A stretch of DNA of 64,000 nucleotides, from the NCBI GenBank assembly GCA_020744425.1, contig JAGMUV010000003.1:2604001-2668000 (forward strand), written 5' to 3'. The notes under the pieces are model-generated. The model was not told the origin of the DNA, did no database searches, and saw only the letters and a list, made by a program, of their open reading frames with translations. Positions within the stretch are counted from its first letter, which is position 1, and every line of letters begins with the position of its first letter. The position numbers were made by a program, and so were the translations under genes. Positions 20,294 to 30,023 of the stretch are shown piece by piece. This stretch comes from Dactylonectria macrodidyma. Taxonomy: Eukaryota; Ascomycota; Sordariomycetes; Hypocreales; Nectriaceae.

Positions 20294-23023
20294 CTAGTGA
20301 TGCTGTTGCGGAGGCGGACCTCCTGCCGCCGGCCCGCCTCGAAGGTTGATCTGACCTATCCGTGACACAAGATTGCTCCCCATTGCGTCCACGGCGCCGC
20401 GAGGTGAGGTCAATGTCGGACCCTCAGGTGCCGTCTCTTGAACCCGGAATAGCTTAATCGCGGTGCCGTTCCAGATTCCCATGGGTCCTCTGGCAACCTG
20501 CATCTCGCTTGTGAATACGATACCCCAAAGTAGCGATTCGTACCAGCCCAGGGCCAGCTGTGACCATTCGAACGAATGAACCCGAGGAGGGGAGGCGTCG
20601 ATACCAACAATTTTAGTCCCCGATAGGCGGCGCAGAGTTTCTGGTGTAGGCGAATCGTGAGTCAGATCCTGGCGCGGGAGTAAAGCAGAGACCTGCTGAA
20701 TGACGGCCAGGATGGTATGCAGAGGTATTTCTGGCAACCAGCTATCAATCCAATGGGCTGTTGGCTCAAACCCGCCGGTCTGAGATTGTCCCGAGATTGA
20801 GTGAGCACCGAGACTAGTCGTGCTGTTTTGTCGCGAAAAGGTCGGCACGCCCGCCGGCATTTTGCCCCGAGCCTTCTCTGACATGCCTCGCAACTGGGTT
20901 GGCACCGCATCCTCGACATTTGCTGTCGAGGATGTTTGCGACTGATTCTCACTTGACGTTGATCGCGCGGGAGTTGGCTGATGATCGTCATCGCTATCAT
21001 CCTCGTCTTCTCCAATAGCGAAAGCCCCATCTTCTGGAACTTCCTCCAATGCTGAGTGCCGCGTTTGAGGTACTGTAGGACTCCTCATACTATCAACCGA
21101 GCTTCGGACGGACCCAGGCTCAAACGGGTCGATTTGACCTCCGGAATCCTTCCTCCTTCTATTTCTTCTCTCCATTTCCTCCTGGCCGCTCTCCAGTGTG
21201 AAGGACCGGAGAGCTTCAATGCGCTTCTTATTCTTCAAAATCGTGAATATTAGTTCAGGATTCTTAGCGTACTTGTTCTCGATAATCGAGCTTATCGATT
21301 CTAGGAGGGAGTGCAGGAGGTTGTGGTTTGAATCGTTGGCGAGTAAGAATGATGGTGCCGACATGGACGAGAACAATTGTAAAAGTTTTGAGCTGCTGGT
21401 GCTGCTCAGGCCCTCGAGGTACGGAGCAATGTTATTGATCACCGCTAGGAGGGCTGGGTATATCGCCGTTAACTTGCCCTGGCTCGTCGTAATCAAGTTA
21501 TAAATCGAATGGATCAAGAAATCTGCATAGGTGCCCCTGAAGCCTGGGACCCGTATCGATGCGGGCAAGCTATCTTGGCCTTCGAAATATTTGTTTAGGT
21601 TGATACCAAAATTGGTTTCCACGCTGAGGGTTTGCAACAAGAAGGCGCACATGCGCACGACTCCTTGTTTAGCGGTGTCGTTCTTGTACTCCAAAGCGTA
21701 AAACAGAGTCAGTATGACAAAATCATGAGCTCTTTCAGTGTCAATGATGAAAGACCGGAATCTCTTGTTGCATTGCGTTATCTCCCAAAACAGCATTAGA
21801 ATTTCGGGCGCAAAGTTCCCAGAGGATTGAGACCCTGGGAGATATGAAGATTTCTCTTGAAGTGGCTGGTTGAGAACCCGAGTCATTCCATCCACAATGA
21901 ATTGGAAGTCTTGTGGCCGGTGCAGTCGCCCGAGGAAGTGTCGATAGAAATTTTTTGGTGAGGGATTGGAAGGGCTTTCAGGGATTGGATAAAGTAGTAG
22001 GACCAACAGGAACTGCAGAGAATATGTTACTAGCATCTCTTTACCATCCTTGAACACCAAGGTATTGTAAGGCACGCGCCAACTAGCGGGGTTGTACTTC
22101 AAAGTCTGGAGAGGTTCATGCGTTAGTCTTATTCTTTATAAGCCCGAAACTTGGTTGACGTACGGTGTTAAGCAACGAACATAGAACCGAGAGCACGACC
22201 TGCTTTTCAGGGCATGAGCAGAGGTGGGTCAAGGCGCGCACTCCCCGCTGCGGAAGAACTCCTGCTGTCATGTACATGCTTTGCCCTGTTAAAGTCAAGA
22301 GGAGGCGCAGAATCTCTGATCGATTGCTCTCGTACTCTTTGGTGGTGGCCACAGCGGTGTTGCACCCCACACCACTCTGCCATATTGCGTACGTCACCTT
22401 GGACTTCCCATTTGGCTGCCGCGGGAGCGTGAGCTCCGAGAAGAACAACAAGTCGACGAGTGTGTCGATCAATTCCTCTGCCAACGGCTTCGCATCCTCG
22501 AATTCCGGGCCCGGGGTTTTGGCCTCTTCATCTTGAGCTTCGTCGAACAGAACTTCGTTGGCAATGGCACCATGGCGAGTACGTTTTCTCCTCTGGCCCC
22601 AGAAGAATTGTTCCTCCCATGACGCTAAAGAATCTTTTTCGTAGAGATAGGGTAGGATCCGGTTGAGGACTCGGATACAGTTCAGCGCTTCCCGTTCTGA
22701 GGCGAGCTCCGGGTCAGGAAACGACGGGTGATGACGTAGTCTGAATAGACAGGAGGTGACAGCAAGGATGAGGGTCTCGAGGTTTTCGAGGGCGCGATCT
22801 CGTGTTCGACGGATATCCGCAGGTGTGAATAGGCTGAAGACATCTTCGGAGGACTCGGGGAGCTCCCAGAACTAGTTGGTGTTAGCAAGCCCAAAGGTCC
22901 CGGTGGTGGGGAGGATGGTGGCCGAACAGAAGTCCAGTAGGTATCATCGGGCGGAATGTGGCGCTCCTCTGACAGTCGGAAGATGCCCTGCTTGAAGACG
23001 AGTTTAGAGTCGCTCGCGCCCAT
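20294..23023 (-). CDS. hid1: HID1-family protein (dymeclin/Hid-1 superfamily)
   Basis: Homologue of animal HID-1 and yeast Ecm30, a peripheral Golgi/trans-Golgi protein needed for secretory-granule and Golgi cargo sorting. Spliced as complement(20294..22105, 22164..22871, 22928..23023), 871 residues, with 56- and 58-base introns, both phase 0 (TYWTS|FWELPESSEDVF and SLLNT|TLKYNPASWRV). The start MGASDSKLVFKQGIFRLSEE is highly conserved in this family, and the Gly2 context (MGASDS) resembles an N-myristoylation signal, as in metazoan HID-1. The body is helical-repeat-like. A disordered Ser/Asp-rich insert lies at roughly residues 590-720 (GEDEDDSDDD and poly-Ser/Thr). The C-terminus ends Gly/Pro/His-rich. 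It shares a 327-base divergent promoter with the PET127 homologue. Confidence 0.92.
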
Positions 23024-23350
23024 TTCTGCTTTGCGAGGCTCCGCCCCTGGTGAGACTGCGCTTTGGTTGATGTCGAGGTGTTCTTGATAGGTAGGTAGGT
23101 ATGGATAAGGTAGCAGCTAACGAAGGACGGGGCATGCGACCTGGTATGTCTGAGAGCTGGCCCTGCTGGCCAACCACGTGTGAAAGATTGTGGTTGCCGG
23201 CCGGAGAATTACCGGGCGTTATCGTTATCGATTGTTATCGATACGGCTGGACCCTCAAACTGCAGTCTAATTTTCTTGCCCATCTTCTCAGGCGCATTGA
23301 TTAATACTTGCCTTTGTACAATCCTCACCAGCTTGACTCCGGGTGCCTCA
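23024..23350. promoter_or_regulatory. Divergent HID1/PET127 promoter
   Basis: 327 bases separate the two start codons. It contains TAGGTAGGTAGGTATGG at about 23089 and three copies of TTATCG within GTTATCGTTATCGATTGTTATCGATA (about 23219-23243). Shared regulation is inferred from spacing only. Confidence 0.6.
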
Positions 23351-26300
23351 ATGCTTCGTCTTAGGCGCGGAGCTGGCCAGTCGGTCAGATATGCACGCCT
23401 TCTCCCCATTCGCTCTTCCGGACTACGTTTAGCACGATGCCGGGCCTTCGCGACCGACCACACATCTGAAGATGCCCAAGCTTCGAAAGCTTCCGTCGAC
23501 GGGCGCTTAGAGTATCCCCCCACCTCAGCCAAACAGAGTCGACAGCTCCTGAGTGACCTGAAAAGCGATTTGCGTCGACAAGTGGTTAACGAGACCAATG
23601 GGCTACATGATTCAGAGACTCCAGGCCACATACCAACTGTCAATCAGAAACCTACCGATACAATAATCCAGGACGAGCAGCCGGAGTGGAACCCAATCTT
23701 GGACGTTGCTTCAGAGGGTGCGGATAGTTTCGACGATGCGTTAAATGTGGTCCGAAGAGTGTATGGGGTGGAGGAGGCGAACAAATCATTGCCGATAGAG
23801 AAAAGGAGGAAGAGGAAGAAGAAGAGCAATGCTTCGACCGAGGATACAGACACAGCGCCGGTTGTCGAAGACTCAAACCAGCCTACGGGTGTGTGGACTT
23901 CGCTTCGAGAGAAATTACGGCAGGAGGCTTCGGATTCCAAACAAACAACAGCTGATGACCCGACGCCTATTTCACGGAAGCCTGTTGCAAGGAAGCCCGT
24001 TGCACGGAAACCTGTTGCACGGAAGCCTGTTGCACGGAAGTCCACTACACGGAAGCCTGCTGCTTCGAAGCTTGTTGCACCAACACATGCTGCGCTGGCG
24101 AGTGTTGCATCAGCGGATCCCACCACCACCGAGCAGGCCAAGTCAAAGACAAGAGAGAAAAAGGAAGGGTTAGTTGTGAACACTATAAGCCCAAGGACTT
24201 TGCGTCTTACGCCTGTTGAAGAGGACCAAACTCTAGACGTCCCTACACTTGCCCACGACTTAGACCGGGTTTTATTCAACCCGGGAGTTTATGACCTTCA
24301 AGATAGACGGTCGCGGGTGTACAATTTTGATCCACACCTTGCCTCAATCATGCCGGCCAAGGAATTCGACTTTAACGCCCTCAAGGAGTACATCACATCC
24401 TCCAAGGATGTGAAACTCAGGACACTTTGCGCGAAACATGAGAAAAAGTATTGCGGCTCTACGTCGAGCATGACAGCCATCCTGTCTCACTTTCACTTTC
24501 TTCTCTCAGCGTGGAGAAAACCGATCTTCTCCACAATGAGCCGCACCTTCGACATCGAGTATGAAACTTTCACAAAATTGACACGGGCACCTGCTGTTGC
24601 TTTTGCGAACTACAAAGATGGAGTGTACGCCATTGACGCAGACAAGCAATTTGATACAGCGAATATTCTAAGTATGCTTGGGAAATCGATGGAGAAGCTC
24701 CTTACGCTACCAAAGGAAGAGTTCGAGAAGTATAGGCGGGACCGCTCGCATCAGCTGTCGGAGGAGGAAAGGAATGCCGAGGAAGCATTTCACTACACCA
24801 CCCTCGGTGATTTTTTGATGCGCTCTCAGCTCGACGCCTACGACCCTAGATTGCCAGGTACCGGAATGTTTGATCTCAAGACCAGGGCGGTGGTATCCAT
24901 CCGCATGGACGTGGAAGGCTACGAGAAAGGAGTCGGCTATGAGATCAAGGACCGGTTTGGACAATGGCAGTCATACGAGCGGGAATACTACGACATGATT
25001 AGGTCGGCACTTCTCAAATACTCGCTGCAAGTGCGGATGGGTAGAATGGATGGTATCTTCGTTGCCTTCCACAACACGCAGCGGATTTTCGGCTTTCAGT
25101 ACATCAGCCTCACAGAGATGGATCAAATCCTTCATGGCACACCCAACTTTGATCTGGGAGACCATGAGTTCAAGGCTAGTCTTGTACTCTTGAACGACCT
25201 CTTGGACAGGGCTGCGGCCCGGTTTCCAGGTAGATCACTGCGGCTGCACGTGGAAACTCGCGAAACCAAACCTCCTTTGACCTACTTCTTCGCGGAACCA
25301 GTCGATGATGAGGATATCGCGCTCATTCAGAGCAGCGGCCGAAAACGGGTGGAGAAGTTCGAAACCGAGATCCTCGGGCTTGCACGCAAAGAATCCGAGG
25401 CGGAGTCTGCTCAACTCAACAGCGAAGCTACTGAATTCGAACAGGATCAGACGAACCAGACCCCAAGAAATGAGGACATTCAGGATCCCCAGGGCCAGAA
25501 TGCTTGGGATGAATTGATGTTGAAGGTTGACGAGACTGTGGAAAACGATGCTCTGGGCTTACAGACCGTGAGGGACGCTATTCACGAAGCCCTGGAGCAG
25601 AGCGGTCTCCTTGGCGATAAGTCAGATGCCGAGAAGGAATCCTATCTGAACGCCCTGGTTGAGGCAATAACTGCAGAGCTCTCGGAGGGCAAAGACGCAC
25701 ATAAAGATGCAATTGAGGAGCCTCCATCTAGCGACGAAAAACAAGAGCAGGGTGTGCAGGAGGCTGACGGAGCACCTAATGAAGGGCCCATGCCGTCTGT
25801 CCATGGGGAGCTGTCATATGGCGGGGAGATAAACCACCAGATGGATGAAGGAACGTCAAGCCTTGCGGAAACTGCAGAGCATGTCATCCATGATTCTGAG
25901 TCAAGCGAGGTGACAGCGGGGACTATTCTTAACAAGGCAGGGGATGCTGAACCTGGCACGGGCGAATCGGCTGACGAGAGCTCCCTCTCTAACAACGATA
26001 TAGTTTCGGATTCATCGTTGAAGGATCTCATCATGAAGGTGGCACAGGGTGTCAATCACAAATCCCCCAACCTGGGAACCTTTGAACAAGTCTTGTCCCA
26101 ACTAGTATTGGGCCCAAACCAACCAGGCCGCCAAGACGACGACGACGACGACGACATGCTTGGTTCGGAAAAATCGCAAGATGAAGGAGGTACTGGACAA
26201 CCCCAACAGCCTGACCCAGAAATGGACTCGGAGGCGACGACGACCTCCACCGGAGATCGCAAGAAGCGCGAAGTGCTTGGCATGTACGTCACTGTCCAGA

Positions 26301-26650
26301 ACAAGCTCAACGGCAAAATTGTGGACCGCATCGACAATGAAACGGTGAGGTATGACCGTACCTCGAAATGGGATGTCGAATACACCATCACCGAGCTACC
26401 AGACGAAAGAGCCGGGAGAATTCGTAGGCAGCTCAAGCGGCGTCGGGCAGCTATATTTAATATCGACCCTGACAAGAAGTCTGAAGAATGGCATCACCTA
26501 TGGGGTGGACGCCTATCAAAAACCGTGAAACAAAGCAAGGCCTTGAGAGAAGTTCTGGACAAGATCGATCAGGGCAAAGGTGTCAGGGTTGCATGGGAGA
26601 AAACATTGGACAAGGAGCCGGTTCAACCGAAGGCGAAGAGCGAGTCTTGA
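23351..26650 (+). CDS. pet127: Mitochondrial RNA-processing protein, Pet127 family
   Basis: Homologue of yeast Pet127, a mitochondrial inner-membrane-associated protein required for 5' processing and turnover of mitochondrial transcripts. Single exon, 1099 residues. Start MLRLRRGAGQSVRYARLLPI is the first ATG and looks like a basic amphipathic mitochondrial presequence (to about residue 40). The variable N-terminus carries a Lys/Arg cluster (KRRKRKKKS) and a seven-unit 15-base tandem repeat coding for RKPVA-type pentapeptides (about 209-243). The conserved Pet127 region spans about 283-680 (LDRVLFNPGVYDLQD, RVYNFDPHLASIMP, CGSTSSMTAILSHFHFLLS, FDLKTRAVVSIRMDVEGYE, VRMGRMDGIFVAFHN, FGFQYISLTEMD); its acidic and glutamate-rich segments recall a PD-(D/E)XK-like fold, unproven. 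Residues 680-1010 are acidic and low complexity, with a DDDDDDD run. A conserved C-terminal segment (about 1020-1085) is basic. Confidence 0.9.
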   Translation: MLRLRRGAGQSVRYARLLPIRSSGLRLARCRAFATDHTSEDAQASKASVDGRLEYPPTSAKQSRQLLSDLKSDLRRQVVNETNGLHDSETPGHIPTVNQKPTDTIIQDEQPEWNPILDVASEGADSFDDALNVVRRVYGVEEANKSLPIEKRRKRKKKSNASTEDTDTAPVVEDSNQPTGVWTSLREKLRQEASDSKQTTADDPTPISRKPVARKPVARKPVARKPVARKSTTRKPAASKLVAPTHAALASVASADPTTTEQAKSKTREKKEGLVVNTISPRTLRLTPVEEDQTLDVPTLAHDLDRVLFNPGVYDLQDRRSRVYNFDPHLASIMPAKEFDFNALKEYITSSKDVKLRTLCAKHEKKYCGSTSSMTAILSHFHFLLSAWRKPIFSTMSRTFDIEYETFTKLTRAPAVAFANYKDGVYAIDADKQFDTANILSMLGKSMEKLLTLPKEEFEKYRRDRSHQLSEEERNAEEAFHYTTLGDFLMRSQLDAYDPRLPGTGMFDLKTRAVVSIRMDVEGYEKGVGYEIKDRFGQWQSYEREYYDMIRSALLKYSLQVRMGRMDGIFVAFHNTQRIFGFQYISLTEMDQILHGTPNFDLGDHEFKASLVLLNDLLDRAAARFPGRSLRLHVETRETKPPLTYFFAEPVDDEDIALIQSSGRKRVEKFETEILGLARKESEAESAQLNSEATEFEQDQTNQTPRNEDIQDPQGQNAWDELMLKVDETVENDALGLQTVRDAIHEALEQSGLLGDKSDAEKESYLNALVEAITAELSEGKDAHKDAIEEPPSSDEKQEQGVQEADGAPNEGPMPSVHGELSYGGEINHQMDEGTSSLAETAEHVIHDSESSEVTAGTILNKAGDAEPGTGESADESSLSNNDIVSDSSLKDLIMKVAQGVNHKSPNLGTFEQVLSQLVLGPNQPGRQDDDDDDDMLGSEKSQDEGGTGQPQQPDPEMDSEATTTSTGDRKKREVLGMYVTVQNKLNGKIVDRIDNETVRYDRTSKWDVEYTITELPDERAGRIRRQLKRRRAAIFNIDPDKKSEEWHHLWGGRLSKTVKQSKALREVLDKIDQGKGVRVAWEKTLDKEPVQPKAKSES
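23975..24079 (+). repeat. 15-base coding tandem repeat, seven units
   Basis: Seven in-frame units of CGGAAGCCTGTTGCA, coding RKPVA and variants (RKSTT, RKPAA, SKLVA). The first four are nearly identical at DNA level and the last three have diverged, as expected from slippage at one end. Confidence 0.92.
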
Positions 26651-27719
26651 TGAAACCGAACATTTAAAGGAAGCTAGTAGCTGAAAAGGAGCATATGGGA
26701 AATAGGGGGGGAGAGGGGCATTGGATGATGGGACATGTAGTATATAGATGTATTGTAAGAGTGCGGTGCGGGGTGTTGTTCGTATTTCAGCATTCGGACT
26801 TGGGGTAAAATCTCAGCAACTTTTGGGAAAGGGGAAAATGGGGTTAGGTCACTTGTACATTACTGTTAAAAGTTTTCGTTGGATGGATGAGCCAGCCACT
26901 CGAGTTGTGGAAATATCAAAATCTCGTATCTTCAGATTTAGACGTAGGCGACCCCGTTTGTCTGCATGTATTTTTGCCTACCGAGTAACTAGGTAGGAAG
27001 GTAATTAGGTAAGGGAGATGCAAGGATGATTGATTGGGTTGGGGAGCATGTGAAGACTGTAGGTAATTAGTAGACTGTGGTGGCACAAGGTGAGTGTTTG
27101 GCTACCTTAGGTAGGAAGGAGGCCACGGGCGAAGCTGTAATGTCCATGCAGAGGCCAATCAAATGACGATAATGCCGTCAACACCAACTCTGCCCTTGAT
27201 TTGTTACCTACACTCTGCAACTTCATTTGCCGAAACAAACCGTCTGTCCTATTGCCAACCCCTCATCACATGAGCACGCGTGAGGTAACAGTCGACTGCG
27301 ATTGGGCTGTCTAGGTCTGTATCCAAATGGGCAATGTCTTCAAAAGAACCCATTTCTTCCCCAATGCGACTACAACGCTGCGAGAGGGGCATGGGCCACG
27401 CGCACGCTCCAATTGGATGCCTCCCGTGATAGCCCTGTCCTCGCGATCCATTTCAGCTGATCAGCGGGTTGCCGCGAGACACGCGGACGCGAGAATCTCA
27501 TGTGAGATGGTGCCGTTTGGGGGATTTTAATTGAATCGAGGCCAAGTGGGATGGCTCAGGCTGCCGAGGTGCTGGTTCATGCACAAGGGCCGCTCTTTGC
27601 TGTATCCTTGAGTTGAATTAACTTGGGCTGAATAAATACCCAACCTATGTCTGTACGGCCGTCTCAACATCCCGAATCTGAAAGACGACACGACAAAACC
27701 TCGTGTTCTAGTGTTCGAG
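26651..27719. other. 1.1 kb intergenic region, PET127 to phosphodiesterase gene
   Basis: The PET127 3' flank is followed by the promoter of the next gene. Clustered TAGGTAGG/AGGTAATTAGG motifs occur at 26988-27010, near 27062 and near 27110. No supported open frame. Confidence 0.7.
27631..27640 (+). promoter_or_regulatory. TATA-like element of the phosphodiesterase gene
   Basis: AATAAATACC lies about 80 bases before the ATG at 27720, a plausible TATA position. Motif and spacing only. Confidence 0.35.
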
Positions 27720-29842
27720 ATGCGTCTTTCTGCGCTGCTCGCCGCCTCGCTCGGCCTCGTCGTCGCCCAAAGCCCTGCAGCCGCCCCGCGAGACCTCGCT
27801 CATGTCGAGCGGGCCATCGAATCCAGGAGCTGGGCAGCGGATATCTGGGAAGATTTTCAGGATCATGCAACGTGTGCAGGTTGTCAAGTCTGTGATGCGC
27901 CTCTTCCGATAGCCCAAAAAATGAAGCCGGAAAACTGACAAGAGCGTTAGACTCTCCTGGTAGCCCTCAAAGGCCTTGCGCTGTTGGGTGATCGGACCTT
28001 GATTGATATTCTTCAAGAAATTTGTAAACTTTCCGGAGTGAGTTGGGCCAGGCATCATCATCACCCTCGACAACAGAGCTGACGAGGTGCAGGCCGAGGA
28101 CGACGACGTCTGCGATGGAGCCATTGCGCTCGAGGGGCCCATCATTGTCAAGGCCATCAGAAACATGAAGATTGGGTCTAGAACCTCCAAGGAATTCTGC
28201 ATCACTTTCCTAGGCATCTGCGAATACCCAGAAGTTCAGAAGTGGTCTGTCCCGTTCCCGTCCAAGAAGCCAGCCTCTGCTCGTCCTGCACCTAGCGGGA
28301 AGAAACCAATCAAGGTGGTTCATTATTCCGATATTCACATTGACCCTCTATATGTTGAGGGATCGAACGCCGAGTGTACCAAGCCCATTTGCTGCAGGTA
28401 AGTAACAAAAGCTATAAGATGCTGCATGCACTAACTTGCGCTATCATCAAGGCCGTACGCTGCAGGAGATGAACCCGGCAACACAGCCTCGCCTGCTGGA
28501 CCCAATGGAGACCACAATTGTGACACCCCCGTCAGTCTCGAAGAGAGCATGTATGCTGCCATCAAGGAGCTTGTCCCAGATGCGGCTTTCACCATCTTCA
28601 CGGGAGACATTGTCGATCATGCTGTTTGGAACACCAGCAAGCCATACAACGAAGAGCAGAGTGAGTGGCCATAGTTCCACAGAGAGAGATATTTTTACTT
28701 ACAACCATGCAGTTTCCAACGCCTACGAAAAAATGGACAAGAACCTCGGCATAGTCTACGGAACCGCTGGAAACCACGAGGCCCATCCTAGCAACGCCTT
28801 CCAGCCCAACTCGGTCGGCGATGCTAGCCAGTGGATCTACGACCTGCTGTCGGGACTCTGGTCCGGATGGATCGACGAGGAAGCCATTGCAGATACGGAG
28901 AAGCTGGGCGCCTATTCGACACTCTATCCGCACGGTAACCTCCGCGTCATCTCCCTCAACACCAACATGTACTATCGTGGCAACTACTGGCTGTACCAGA
29001 AGGAGATGCTCCAGGACCCAAGCGGCGAGATCGCCTGGCTCATCGGCGAGCTCGACGCCGCGGAAAAGGCCGGAGAGCGCGTGTATCTAGTAGGTCATAT
29101 GCCGCTTGGCGACCAAAACTGCTTCCACGACCAGTCCAACTATCTCGATCAGGTCATCTCGCGGTACTCGGCGACCATTGCAGCCATGTTCTTCGGCCAC
29201 ACGCACACGGACAGCTTCCAGATCAGCTACGCTGACTACGACAAGCGGACCTTCTCCAACGCCCTCGTCACGTCCTATATCGGCCCCTCGCTGACTCCGA
29301 CGTCGGGCATGCCGTCGTTCCGCGTCTACGACGTCGACCCCGTGACATTTGGCGTGATCGACGTGACGACATACATCGCCGACATGACGAACCCGGCCTT
29401 CCAGACCACCGGCCCCGTGTGGACGCGATACTACTCGGCCAAGGAGGCCTACGGCCCATTGCTAAGCCCGCCCCTCACGGACTCGGGCGCTGAGCTCACG
29501 GCGGCCTTCTGGCACAACGTCACGACGCTTCTTGAGTCGGACGATACAGCATTTCAGGCGTACCTCGCGCGCAAGAGCCGCGGCTGGAAGCCCGAAGAAT
29601 GTTCAGGGGCGTGCAAGACCAGCGAGATTTGCGGGCTGCGGGCCGCGCGGGCTGAGAGCAACTGCTACGAGCCCGAGCTGGGCATCAACTTCAACAAGCG
29701 GAGCGAGAACCGCGAGGAAGAGCGCGACGAGTGCGGTATATCGGTAGCTAGGGCGACGTTTGCGGCCTTCGGAGTCAAGAGGGAGATGCTGGATGTGTTG
29801 CAGAGAAGATATATTGAAGAGAAGCGAAAAGTGAAGGCGTGA
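27720..29842 (+). CDS. Secreted acid-sphingomyelinase-like phosphodiesterase
   Basis: Calcineurin-like metallophosphoesterase of the acid sphingomyelinase family, expected to hydrolyse sphingomyelin-type or other phosphodiesters in the vacuole or outside the cell. Exons 27720..27887, 27951..28037, 28087..28397, 28452..28660, 28713..29842; 634 residues. The third acceptor could instead be six bases later. Signal peptide about 1-18 (MRLSALLAASLGLVVA). A saposin-B-like Cys pattern follows (CAGCQ, EICKLSG, DDVCDG, FCITFLGICEY; about 53-130). The catalytic domain keeps all metal-ligand motifs: YSDIHIDPLY, FTGDIVDH, GTAGNHEAHP, YLVGHMPLGD, AMFFGHTHTD. The first metal motif is split between exons from the second. 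The C-terminus is Cys-containing (EECSGACKTSEICGLR), then charged. The first ATG after a TATA-like AATAAATA was taken as start. The substrate cannot be told from sequence. Confidence 0.88.
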
Positions 29843-30023
29843 GAGGGTTCAAAGACGATGAGGGATGCTGATATAAATCATGGATCATTGTCATTCATGG
29901 CAACTCGATCTGAATAATAACTGACGCACTGAAAAACAATGTAGGAACAACCTGTTCAATAAATGACGCCCTAATTTTCTGCAATTTTCCCACTTTCAGC
30001 TCGTATACTAACCGTGTTATTCG

